Positions 5,305 to 12,504 of a DNA stretch of 12,603 nt are shown in pieces. The DNA comes from UMGS1484 sp045661365 (GTDB taxonomy: Bacteria; Bacillota; Clostridia; Oscillospirales; Acutalibacteraceae). Under the pieces are notes generated by a model that searched no databases, had not been told where the DNA came from, and worked only from the letters and a program-made list of their open reading frames with translations. Both the position numbers and the translations under genes were made by a program. The DNA lies in assembly GCA_045661365.1 (NCBI GenBank), contig JAZRFL010000219.1:1-12603 (forward strand), given 5' to 3'. The stretch's first letter is position 1, and every line of letters starts with the position of its first letter.

Positions 5305-6075
5305 ATGAAAAAACAGATCATTCTTTTCTTGTGTATCGTATTGGCAGTGACCGCCGTTGGGTGCGACACCAAAGACACCGACCAACCGTCCGCCTCGGTT
5401 TCTCAATCAGCAAGCGAAGTACCATCCGGTGACGACACCGTAAATCTGCCGTCCACCGACAGCGAAAAGAAACCCCAAGGTGACCACAGCTACAACGACC
5501 CGTATGACGACAGCTACAACCATATAAGCTCCACCACCGGTCAATCCTCAACCGCCGCTTGTGATCACATTTACGGTGACGCCTCTTGTACCGCACCGAA
5601 AACCTGTTATTTTTGCAATGCAACCGAGGGAAGCCCCCTGGGTCACAACTGGAAAGAAGCCACCCACGCACAACCCAAAACCTGTAGTCGCTGTGGTCAA
5701 ACTGAGGGCGCCAAGCTAACCAGAGAAGAACCAAACGTAACCGTTGACGTTTCCTTCCCTGCCACCTTTTCTCATTATTCCCGCACCTTTACCATGACCT
5801 CTTGCCAAGCCAGATGCTACTACTCGATCGACCATTACTACATGGAAATCGAAGCAGACATCACCCGCAAAAACGACAGCTCGCCCGACAGCGATCGGGG
5901 ACTGCTTTCTCTGTACGTAGTGGTCAAGGATGAAAACGGTCGGTTGATCTGTGACAACAACACGGTCGCTTCCAACAAGCTTGCCAAAAACGAACAAGGC
6001 CTCTTCCAGGGCACCTTTGGTCTGCCGGTCGATGCCAACGCAAAATCTTATACCATCTCCTTCCGGGAACGGTAA
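5305..6075 (+). CDS. Secreted lipoprotein with two Cys/His modules and a beta-rich C-terminal domain
   Basis: A 256-aa protein with a lipoprotein signal peptide: Lys-Lys, a hydrophobic core, and a lipobox ending AVGC with Cys20 as lipid site. Residues 21 to about 85 are a Ser/Asp/Thr-rich linker. Residues 86-135 hold two related modules: Cys86, Cys95, Cys101, Cys104 with His88, then His114, His121, Cys127, Cys130. Both carry PKTC-x2-C and a TEG end; His121 stands where the first module has Cys95. Residues about 143-256 look like a beta-sandwich domain of unknown role. AGGAGG lies 8 bases before the ATG. The module layout (His-x-aromatic, then a Cys trio) recalls the units of the giant protein downstream, suggesting a shared metal-binding or structural role outside the cell (inference). 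Expression is probably set by the divergent XRE regulator. Confidence 0.85.
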   Translation: MKKQIILFLCIVLAVTAVGCDTKDTDQPSASVSQSASEVPSGDDTVNLPSTDSEKKPQGDHSYNDPYDDSYNHISSTTGQSSTAACDHIYGDASCTAPKTCYFCNATEGSPLGHNWKEATHAQPKTCSRCGQTEGAKLTREEPNVTVDVSFPATFSHYSRTFTMTSCQARCYYSIDHYYMEIEADITRKNDSSPDSDRGLLSLYVVVKDENGRLICDNNTVASNKLAKNEQGLFQGTFGLPVDANAKSYTISFRER

Positions 6076-6082
6076 TATAGGA

Positions 6083-6126
6083 AACGCAAAAAGCACGGTA
6101 TGTACCATCACCGTGTTTTTTGCGTT
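6083..6126 (+). terminator. Terminator of the lipoprotein gene
   Basis: AACGCAAAAAGCACGGT (6083-6099) pairs with ACCGTGTTTTTTGCGTT (6110-6126), a 17-bp stem with one G-U pair and a 10-base loop, 8 bases past the stop codon. The T run is in the 3' arm, as in A/T-flanked terminators. It implies the giant gene downstream has its own promoter. Confidence 0.75.
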
Positions 6127-6378
6127 CTCTGCTGTAATTTCCCATTTGGCGTTTATCCCTTTACCAACCGATCCATACCGAAAAGAAACGGGGCAAACCA
6201 CCGCCCATACCACCGCAATTAACCATGCGATTTTGGAAAGGAATCGGTCGGTAGCCAATCATTTATTGCAAATGATTTGATGTGGATCGTTCGAAAGAAC
6301 CGATCTGTCTTCAAATTTCAAATATACCCAATTTCGCAAACCACCATCTCACGTCCACTTCAAAAGGAGTTGTCTATC
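6127..6378. other. Intergenic leader of the giant secreted protein gene
   Basis: About 250 bases without a convincing gene. It contains a 21-bp perfect palindrome at 6257-6277 (arms AATCATTT and AAATGATT, 5-base centre) and a small imperfect hairpin near 6285-6303. A convincing -35/-10 pair for the giant gene was not found, so a regulated or alternative-sigma promoter is possible. AAAGGAG at 6362-6368 is the ribosome binding site. Confidence 0.5.
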
Positions 6379-9300
6379 ATGAAGAAACCCGCAAAATTTC
6401 TTTGTTTATTACTTTGTTTGGCACTATTGTTTACCGTCAATTTGCCAACATATGCTGTGGCCGATACCGGTCATGGTAAGTTGCTGGCTACCGCAACCTA
6501 CGAGTCGTGTACCTATCGCCTATATGACGATGGAACCCTTGAAATCACCAGCACCGGTACAGGTAGAATCCGCGCAAGTCATATTGACTCTTTTTTAGCA
6601 AACAAGGACTGCAATATGATCACCAACCTTGTGATAAGCGATACCGTCGCAGTAGCCGAATTTGGTGCGTTTGCCGATCTGCAAGCGCTTACCTCCATCA
6701 CCATGCCAATGGTAACCTTTTCCGGTATCAATAGCTCATCGGAAACCCTAGACTTCATGGCGGACAACCCCCATTTATTTGCTTACCTTTTTGGCGGTAA
6801 CGTATTATCGGCTGGCGACTATGTCTGTACAAAGCGATCTGCCAGCGAAGGCGACGTGGTACACCGTCTTTATTTCGATCATTTCGTATATAATGCTGAT
6901 GGCTATCGTCAAACGGAAGACTCTAGTGGATATTTCCATCACGTGCAAAACTATAGTGCACTTGCCTGGGATTGCCAATATGCGAATCATTCCGCGTATC
7001 TATTTGACGCGACCGCTTATGAAGATGAAGTACGAAAATCGAAAACTAGCGTACCATATACCACTTACCAAGTAGGCGGACACAGAGACGAATACGGCTT
7101 CTATCCCTCTCGCCTTTTTCATAATTACTACTATTCGTATTATCCTGCTAACGACTTTTTGCGCACGTTTGACTATGGTAATTTCCCCGAAAGTTTATCT
7201 TCCGTTACCATTACGAAAGGCTATATTTCTAATTATACATTTGCCAATAGCGGGATCAGAAACATTACCATAACCGACGGGGTAACAGGCATTGGTCAAT
7301 ACGCCTTTATTGATTGCGACCGACTTGAAACCGTAACAATGTCCGGAACGGTCACCCATATCGGAACCGGTGCTTTTGACGGATGTACCAAGCTAACCAA
7401 TGTATATTACACCGATTTCCAAGAGGATTGGAAGGCGATAACCGGCGATGGTACAAGCAGTATAAAGAATGATATTATATCCTATTACTATCCCGCTGAC
7501 GTTTCCGTTAACACCTCCTTTAACAAATTAGTCTACCACGCCGGACGTGAAAAATTTGACCCCACCGGTCTTACCTTGTTGCTAACGCATCGCAATGGGA
7601 AGCAAGACATTATATCCACCGGGTTTTCAGTAAGCGCAGTTGATACCACAACACAAGGCCAAAAAATTGCAACCGTTACGTATCATACATTTACCTTTGA
7701 GATTCCGATCAAGGTAGTAGGACCAAATCACGTGTACAACAATAATTGTGATGTGGATTGTAACGAATGCGGTGCCATCCGCACGGTACCCGACCACGTG
7801 TATACCGATGTTTGTGATGCCGATTGCAACGAATGCAGCTTGACCCGCACGCCGCCACACACATACAGCAACGCTTGCGATAGCGACTGCAACGGTTGCG
7901 GCTACAAACGAATCGCTCCTCACACCTACGACCACAGCTGCGATACCATTTGCAACCTGTGTGGCCGTTCTCGCACCATCACCCACACCTACGACAACGC
8001 TTGCGATGATATTTGTAACGTATGTGGGGAAGCTCGTGCCGTACCCGATCACGTATATGACGGCGTGTGCGATCTTTACTGTAACGTATGTGATCTCATT
8101 CGTACCGGCCCTGACCACACCTACGACAACACTTGCGACACCGATTGTAACGTATGTGGAGATATTCGCACCGTACCCGACCACGTGTATTCCAATGCCT
8201 GTGACGCGAATTGCAACATCTGTAATGCCTCTCGCACGGTGCCTGACCATGTGTATACCAACACCTGTGACCAAACCTGTAACGTGTGCGGTCAAAACAG
8301 AACCATCACCCACACGTATGACAATGCTTGCGACACGGTTTGTAACGTGTGCGGCGAAACCCGTACCGTACCCGATCACGTGTATGACAACAACTGCGAT
8401 ACCAACTGCAACGTGTGTGGCAACAGCAGAACCATAACACACGTGTATAACAATGCTTGCGACGCTACCTGTAACGAATGCGGAAACACTCGTACCGTTC
8501 CCGATCACGTTTACACCAACACCTGCGACACCGAATGCAACGAATGCGGATTCAAGCGTACCATAACCCACACCTACGACAACGTTTGTGACGCCGAGTG
8601 TAATGTTTGCGGACAAACCCGCGCCGTTCCCAATCACGTATACAGCAACGCCTGTGATCTGGATTGTAACGTGTGCAACGCTGTTCGCATGGTGCCTGAC
8701 CACATATTTAGCAATGCTTGTGACGAATTTTGCAACGAATGTGGTGATCAACGAACAGTACCTGACCACGTGTATACTGCGGTATGTGATACCGATTGTA
8801 ACGAATGTGGATACACGCGTACAACAACGCCCCATACCTATGTAAACAATTGTGATACAGCCTGTGACGTGTGTGGATATACCCGCACCATTACCCACAC
8901 CTACGATAACGATTGCGACACCGAGTGCAATGTTTGCAAACAAACCCGCACCATTACCCATGTTTATTTCGATGCTTGCGATATTACCTGTAATATCTGT
9001 GGGGATATTCGCACCGTTCCCCACGTTTATAACAACAACTGCGACTCCATTTGCAATCTGTGCAACCATGTCCGAAGCGTACCCAATCACCTGTATGACA
9101 ATGCTTGTGACACCGATTGCAACGAATGTGGAAAACTACGCACCGTACCCAATCACGTATACGATGATACGTGTGACGTAGATTGCAATGAATGCGGTGC
9201 TACCCGCACCATCACCCACACGTATAACAACGCCTGCGATGCGGTATGTAACGTATGCGGTCATATCCGTGATGTTCCCGAGCATGTATTCCAAAATGCT

Positions 9301-11361
9301 TGCGATACCTCTTGTAATATATGCGGAGCCACGCGCACGGTACCCGATCACGTATATGCCAACGCTTGCGACACTGACTGCAACGTGTGTGGTTTTACCC
9401 GAACCGTACCCAATCACGTATATGCCACCGCTTGCGACACCGACTGCAACGTGTGTGGTTTTACCCGAACCGTACCCGATCACGTATACGACAATGCCTG
9501 CGATCCCGATTGTAACGTATGTATGTATACCCGTGCGACACCCAATCACATATACGATAATATGTGTGACGTAGATTGCAATGAATGCGGTGCTACCCGC
9601 ACCATCACCCACACGTATAACAACGCCTGCGATGCGGTATGTAACGTATGCGGTCATACCCGTGATGTTCCCGAGCATGTATTTCAAAATGCTTGCGATA
9701 CCTCTTGTAATATATGCGGAGCCACGCGCACGGTACCCAATCACGTATATGCCAACGCTTGCGACACCGACTGCAACGTGTGTGGTTTTACCCGAACCGT
9801 ACCCAATCACCTGTATGACAATGCTTGTGACACCGATTGCAACGAATGTGGAAAACTACGCACCGTACCCAATCACGTATACGATAATACGTGTGACGTA
9901 GATTGCAATGAATGCGGTGCTACCCGTACCACCACCCACACTTACGATCATGGATGCGACACCAATTGCAACGTATGTAATCTTTACAGGGATACCACCC
10001 ACATCTATTCCCACGATTGCGATACCAATTGCAATGAATGCGGTGCCACCCGCACCATTACCCACACTTACGACAATAGGTGTGACACCACTTGCAACAT
10101 ATGCCGAAGTATTCGTATGACCTACCACGTTTACGACAATGCATGTGACACCGATTGCAATGAATGCGGTGCTACCCGTACCACCACCCACACTTACAAT
10201 CATGGATGCGACACCAATTGCAACGTATGTAATCTTTACAGGAATATCACCCACATCTATTCCCACGATTGCGATACCAATTGCAACGAATGCGGTGCCA
10301 CCCGCACCATTACCCACACTTACGACAATGGGTGTGACACCACCTGCAACATATGCCGAAGCGTTCGTATGACCTACCACGTTTATGAAAATGCGTGTGA
10401 CACCCAATGCGATGAATGCGGCGCCACCCGTACCACCACCCACCACTACGACAACGACTGCGACTCCATTTGCAATCTGTGTGATTATATTCGTGACGTT
10501 CCCGAGCATGTATTCCAAAACGCTTGCGACGTGGATTGCAATAAATGCGGTGCAGTCAGAGTAGTGCCCGATCACGTGTACGACAACGCTTGCGACGTGA
10601 ATTGTAATGAATGCGGTCTTACCCGTACCGTGCCGAATCACATATTTGACAACGCTTGTGACACGGATTGCAACGAATGTGGTATCACCCGCACCGTGAA
10701 AGGCCATGTTTACGACACCGTTTGTGATTCCGATTGCAACGAATGTGGTGCATCCAGAGCGGTCCCCGATCATGTATTTACCGATTGCGAAGACACGGTT
10801 TGCGAGCATTGTCCTTTTCAACGGGTCGCTCCCGGTCACAGTCGACCAACCCCTTGTGACAACGCCTGTGCCGACTGCGACACCGCCATGGAACCGCAAC
10901 ACAACCTTGTGCTGGACGGCGGTTACACCTGCGACAGTTGCGGTTTCACCCAACCACCGTCCTCGCCGATTGTTCAAACCGTAACCCACAACACCATCGT
11001 TTTGGACGAATCCTTTGTCGGTCTTTGGTTCAGCATTGACAATGGTACCACTTGGCAAGACTCTCCCATATTTGAGCAACTAAACGAAAACACCACGTAC
11101 ACCGTTTTGTGCGGGATTCAAAAGGAGCAAACGTTTGTGGTCAGCCAATCGGTAACCGTTACCACCGGTTTGGCCTATGCGCCGGGGGATTTGGACATGG
11201 ACGGCAGACTCAGCGCTGCCGATGCCTTGTACATATTGCAATCGGTGGTGGGAAAACGTATCCTTTCCGACCAAGAGGTCTTGCTGGCAGACATGAACGA
11301 TGACCAAAAAATCAACTCCGAAGATGCGCTGATCGTTTTACGGAAAGTTGTAGGAAAATGA
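6379..11361 (+). CDS. Giant secreted Cys/His-repeat protein with LRR, Ig-like, Fn3-like and dockerin domains
   Basis: A 1660-aa exported protein. Residues 1-28 are a Sec signal peptide ending TYAVA. Residues about 50-350 include BspA-type leucine-rich repeats (clearest at about 273-352: ISNYTFANSGIRNITI, IGQYAFIDCDRLETVTM). Residues about 373-448 resemble a bacterial Ig-like group 3 domain. From His451, 47 canonical units of 21 or 22 residues follow the pattern H-x-[YF]-x3-C-D-x2-C-[ND]-x-C-x3-R, then three degenerate units (bases 10771 to about 10960). An Fn3-like domain (about 1533-1600) and a dockerin (about 1603-1660) close the protein. The start at 6379 has AAGGAG about 10 bases upstream and directly opens the signal peptide; an ATG at 6277 would bury it. 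The array gives 141 cysteines. Extracellular metal binding or inter-unit crosslinking is plausible (inference). No catalytic domain is visible, so this is probably a structural, adhesive or scaffold-bound protein. Confidence 0.9.
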   Translation: MKKPAKFLCLLLCLALLFTVNLPTYAVADTGHGKLLATATYESCTYRLYDDGTLEITSTGTGRIRASHIDSFLANKDCNMITNLVISDTVAVAEFGAFADLQALTSITMPMVTFSGINSSSETLDFMADNPHLFAYLFGGNVLSAGDYVCTKRSASEGDVVHRLYFDHFVYNADGYRQTEDSSGYFHHVQNYSALAWDCQYANHSAYLFDATAYEDEVRKSKTSVPYTTYQVGGHRDEYGFYPSRLFHNYYYSYYPANDFLRTFDYGNFPESLSSVTITKGYISNYTFANSGIRNITITDGVTGIGQYAFIDCDRLETVTMSGTVTHIGTGAFDGCTKLTNVYYTDFQEDWKAITGDGTSSIKNDIISYYYPADVSVNTSFNKLVYHAGREKFDPTGLTLLLTHRNGKQDIISTGFSVSAVDTTTQGQKIATVTYHTFTFEIPIKVVGPNHVYNNNCDVDCNECGAIRTVPDHVYTDVCDADCNECSLTRTPPHTYSNACDSDCNGCGYKRIAPHTYDHSCDTICNLCGRSRTITHTYDNACDDICNVCGEARAVPDHVYDGVCDLYCNVCDLIRTGPDHTYDNTCDTDCNVCGDIRTVPDHVYSNACDANCNICNASRTVPDHVYTNTCDQTCNVCGQNRTITHTYDNACDTVCNVCGETRTVPDHVYDNNCDTNCNVCGNSRTITHVYNNACDATCNECGNTRTVPDHVYTNTCDTECNECGFKRTITHTYDNVCDAECNVCGQTRAVPNHVYSNACDLDCNVCNAVRMVPDHIFSNACDEFCNECGDQRTVPDHVYTAVCDTDCNECGYTRTTTPHTYVNNCDTACDVCGYTRTITHTYDNDCDTECNVCKQTRTITHVYFDACDITCNICGDIRTVPHVYNNNCDSICNLCNHVRSVPNHLYDNACDTDCNECGKLRTVPNHVYDDTCDVDCNECGATRTITHTYNNACDAVCNVCGHIRDVPEHVFQNACDTSCNICGATRTVPDHVYANACDTDCNVCGFTRTVPNHVYATACDTDCNVCGFTRTVPDHVYDNACDPDCNVCMYTRATPNHIYDNMCDVDCNECGATRTITHTYNNACDAVCNVCGHTRDVPEHVFQNACDTSCNICGATRTVPNHVYANACDTDCNVCGFTRTVPNHLYDNACDTDCNECGKLRTVPNHVYDNTCDVDCNECGATRTTTHTYDHGCDTNCNVCNLYRDTTHIYSHDCDTNCNECGATRTITHTYDNRCDTTCNICRSIRMTYHVYDNACDTDCNECGATRTTTHTYNHGCDTNCNVCNLYRNITHIYSHDCDTNCNECGATRTITHTYDNGCDTTCNICRSVRMTYHVYENACDTQCDECGATRTTTHHYDNDCDSICNLCDYIRDVPEHVFQNACDVDCNKCGAVRVVPDHVYDNACDVNCNECGLTRTVPNHIFDNACDTDCNECGITRTVKGHVYDTVCDSDCNECGASRAVPDHVFTDCEDTVCEHCPFQRVAPGHSRPTPCDNACADCDTAMEPQHNLVLDGGYTCDSCGFTQPPSSPIVQTVTHNTIVLDESFVGLWFSIDNGTTWQDSPIFEQLNENTTYTVLCGIQKEQTFVVSQSVTVTTGLAYAPGDLDMDGRLSAADALYILQSVVGKRILSDQEVLLADMNDDQKINSEDALIVLRKVVGK
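9154..9414 (+). repeat. Block duplication, copy 1 (units 23-26)
   Basis: This 261-base block of four units recurs at 9547-9807 with 7 base differences by my count (about 97% identity), far closer than typical units. Unit 22 just before it (9088-9153) is identical to unit 33 (9808-9873). Confidence 0.85.
9547..9807 (+). repeat. Block duplication, copy 2 (units 29-32)
   Basis: Second copy of the four-unit block at 9154-9414. It is followed directly by copies of units 22-23 at 9808-9936 (3 differences in 129 bases), so the order of copied pieces has been rearranged, as expected from unequal crossing-over. Confidence 0.85.
9937..10440 (+). repeat. Tandem 252-base duplication (units 35-38 and 39-42)
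   Basis: Two adjacent 252-base blocks, 9937-10188 and 10189-10440, differ at 16 positions by my count (about 94% identity). All eight units are of the 21-residue type, making this the longest stretch of uniform spacing in the array. Confidence 0.85.
11185..11358 (+). other. Dockerin domain at the C-terminus of the giant protein
   Basis: Two calcium-loop repeats are visible: DLDMDGRLSAAD then ALYILQSVVGK, and DMNDDQKINSED then ALIVLRKVVGK. Asp/Asn at loop positions 1, 3, 5 and 12 are kept in both. The family's known role is calcium-dependent binding to cohesin domains, often on a surface scaffold. Confidence 0.9.
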
Positions 11362-11436
11362 TCCTCTTGTGGGGGTACACGTCCACCAACGTGTCGTTCC
11401 TGCAATGATTATTTTGTCAACATCACTTACCCTTTT

Positions 11437-11483
11437 CCCTGCATACCAAGTGTATGCAGGGAATTTTTTTTATTTCTTTTTTT
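11437..11483 (+). terminator. Terminator of the giant protein gene
   Basis: CCCTGCATAC (11437-11446) and GTATGCAGGG (11452-11461) form a perfect 10-bp stem with a 5-base loop, followed by AATTTTTTTTATTTC and more T. A textbook intrinsic terminator 75 bases after the stop codon. Confidence 0.92.
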
Positions 11484-11626
11484 GATTGTCCTACCGTAGA
11501 ACTTGTCATTTTTTGCGATTTTTGTCAAAACCTATCATCTCACAGAAGAAAACGCTGTCGCAAATACAGAAAACAAGGAAAATGTTGGCGTGAATAACAT
11601 TTTGTAGTGTTTTTGTGTCGATTGCA

Positions 11627-11655
11627 TTGACTTTTATGGGCATATATGGTAGAAT
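11627..11655 (+). promoter_or_regulatory. Promoter of spo0A
   Basis: TTGACT (11627-11632), a 17-bp spacer and TAGAAT (11650-11655, preceded by TGG) fit a vegetative sigma-A-type promoter about 32 bases before the ATG. A TGTCGAT sequence (6 of 7 to the Spo0A box TGTCGAA) lies at 11616-11622, just upstream of the -35. Confidence 0.78.
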
Positions 11656-11686
11656 ACTCCTGCAAAAATTTGTAGGAGGAAACCAT

Positions 11687-12463
11687 ATGGAAAAGAAATT
11701 ACGTGTATTATTAGCGGATGATTCCGGCGAATTCGGTCATCCTTGCTCGAACTTACTTAAAACCTTTAACATGGAGGTCGTGACGTTGGAAAAAGACGGT
11801 TCCAAGGTTTTTGGTGAAGTAAAACGGTTTAAACCCGACGTATTGATCATGGACGTGTTTATGCCAAAGTTAGATGCTTTGGGGGTGTTGGCGCAACTGA
11901 AATCCATGGATCCCAAACAAAAACCGATCTGCATGGTCATTTCGGAAAGCGACAACCGCACCCTGGAAAGCCGCCTGTTACAAGCGGGTGCCGATTACTA
12001 CTTTTTACGTCCTTTTGAGTTGGAAATGATCGCCGAGCGAATTTTTCAATTTACGGGACACCAATCGGTAGCGGGACGCACGCGGGAACAAGGGTCGCTG
12101 TTTTCCGAAACCGAACTGGAGCTTATGGTGACCGAAATGATCCATCAGCTGGGTGTGCCCGCTCATATTAAAGGATATCACTACCTACGCACCGCAATCT
12201 TGTTGTCGGTCAAAGATCCTAATTTTGTAGGTGCGGTTACCAAGCTGTTGTACCCTACCGTTGCCAAGGCACACGCAACCACCTCATCACGGGTGGAACG
12301 AGCCATTCGTCACGCCATAGAGGTTGCTTGGGATCGTGGGGATCTGGAAACCCTGAACTCCTGCTTTGGGTACACCGTTCACAGCATCCGCGGCAAGCCA
12401 ACCAATTCGGAATTTATTGCTTTGATCGCCGACAAGCTTCGTTTGCGATTAAAGGTTGCATAG
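11687..12463 (+). CDS. spo0A: Stage 0 sporulation protein A, master response regulator
   Basis: A 258-aa response regulator of normal Spo0A length. The receiver (about residues 5-122) has Asp11/Asp12, the phosphoacceptor Asp56 in IMDVFMP, and Ser86 at the Thr/Ser position. The C-terminal effector domain (about 148-258) has hallmark Spo0A stretches: GVPAHIKGYHYLRTAI and the recognition-helix region SSRVERAIRHAIEVAW. In the family, phosphorylated Spo0A binds 0A boxes and starts sporulation. AGGAGG (11674-11679) lies 7 bases before this ATG; an in-frame ATG at 11615 precedes the promoter and is rejected. Oddity: the normally invariant receiver Lys (LKPF) is Arg108 (LRPF). The usual spoIVB neighbour is not upstream; the giant repeat gene is. 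Confidence 0.96.
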   Translation: MEKKLRVLLADDSGEFGHPCSNLLKTFNMEVVTLEKDGSKVFGEVKRFKPDVLIMDVFMPKLDALGVLAQLKSMDPKQKPICMVISESDNRTLESRLLQAGADYYFLRPFELEMIAERIFQFTGHQSVAGRTREQGSLFSETELELMVTEMIHQLGVPAHIKGYHYLRTAILLSVKDPNFVGAVTKLLYPTVAKAHATTSSRVERAIRHAIEVAWDRGDLETLNSCFGYTVHSIRGKPTNSEFIALIADKLRLRLKVA

Positions 12464-12484
12464 CCTCTCACCTTGTGGTATAAT
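12456..12484 (+). promoter_or_regulatory. Promoter of the flavoprotein gene, overlapping the end of spo0A
   Basis: TTGCAT (12456-12461), a 17-bp spacer and a perfect TATAAT (12479-12484, with the extended TGG) lie just before the next gene. The -35 overlaps the last codon and stop of spo0A. This suggests the next gene is transcribed on its own. Confidence 0.75.
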
Positions 12485-12504
12485 AGCCGCAAGGAGGGAT
12501 GACA

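Larger units (their letters stand above)
7729..10770 (+). repeat. Tandem array of 47 coding units encoding Cys3His modules
   Basis: The 3042 bases hold exactly 47 in-frame units, 27 of 22 codons and 20 of 21 codons. By eye all 47 keep the opening His, the Tyr/Phe two residues later, three Cys spaced C-x3-C-x2-C, the Asp after the first Cys, and an Arg four residues after the third Cys. The 22-residue units mostly end Val-Pro-Asp/Asn; the 21-residue units mostly end Ile-Thr or Thr-Thr. Many codons differ only at synonymous sites between units, so the protein pattern is under selection. Confidence 0.95.
11362..11686. other. Intergenic region between the giant gene and spo0A
   Basis: It holds a terminator (11437-11483) and the spo0A promoter (11627-11655). 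A small inverted repeat, ACACGT/ACGTGT (11377-11394), lies just after the giant gene. The A+T-rich stretch 11484-11626 contains no convincing gene or RNA; one near match to a Spo0A binding box lies at 11616-11622. Confidence 0.6.

Noticed and set aside
6127..6258. Small leftward membrane protein beginning near 6258 with a hydrophobic stretch
   Set aside because: The only in-frame start is TTG without a ribosome binding site, and the frame runs through the lipoprotein terminator and into the lipoprotein gene on the opposite strand.
6277..6378. N-terminal extension of the giant protein to the ATG at 6277
   Set aside because: It would place 34 mostly polar residues before a clear signal peptide, and a good ribosome binding site precedes the ATG at 6379.
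7729..10770. CRISPR-like repeat array
   Set aside because: The 63-66-bp units are contiguous, diverged coding units in one open frame, with no spacers and no cas genes.
7729..10770. C-x3-C-x2-C spacing as in radical SAM enzymes
   Set aside because: The spacing matches but there is no radical SAM barrel, the motif recurs 47 times, and the protein has a Sec signal peptide, so iron-sulfur cluster loading is unlikely. A structural metal such as zinc is a simpler reading.
7627..11079. Long antisense open frames opposite the repeat array (7627-9090, 9136-9810 and 9856-11079)
   Set aside because: They mirror the periodic codon pattern of the sense repeats, which lacks reverse-strand stops. Their products are low-complexity Val/Gly/Ile-rich repeats with no ribosome binding site, and the sense frame keeps an exact Cys/His pattern with synonymous changes.
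11615..11686. N-terminal extension of Spo0A to 11615
   Set aside because: The extra 24 codons overlap the likely promoter (11627-11655), and AGGAGG plus family alignment support the ATG at 11687.
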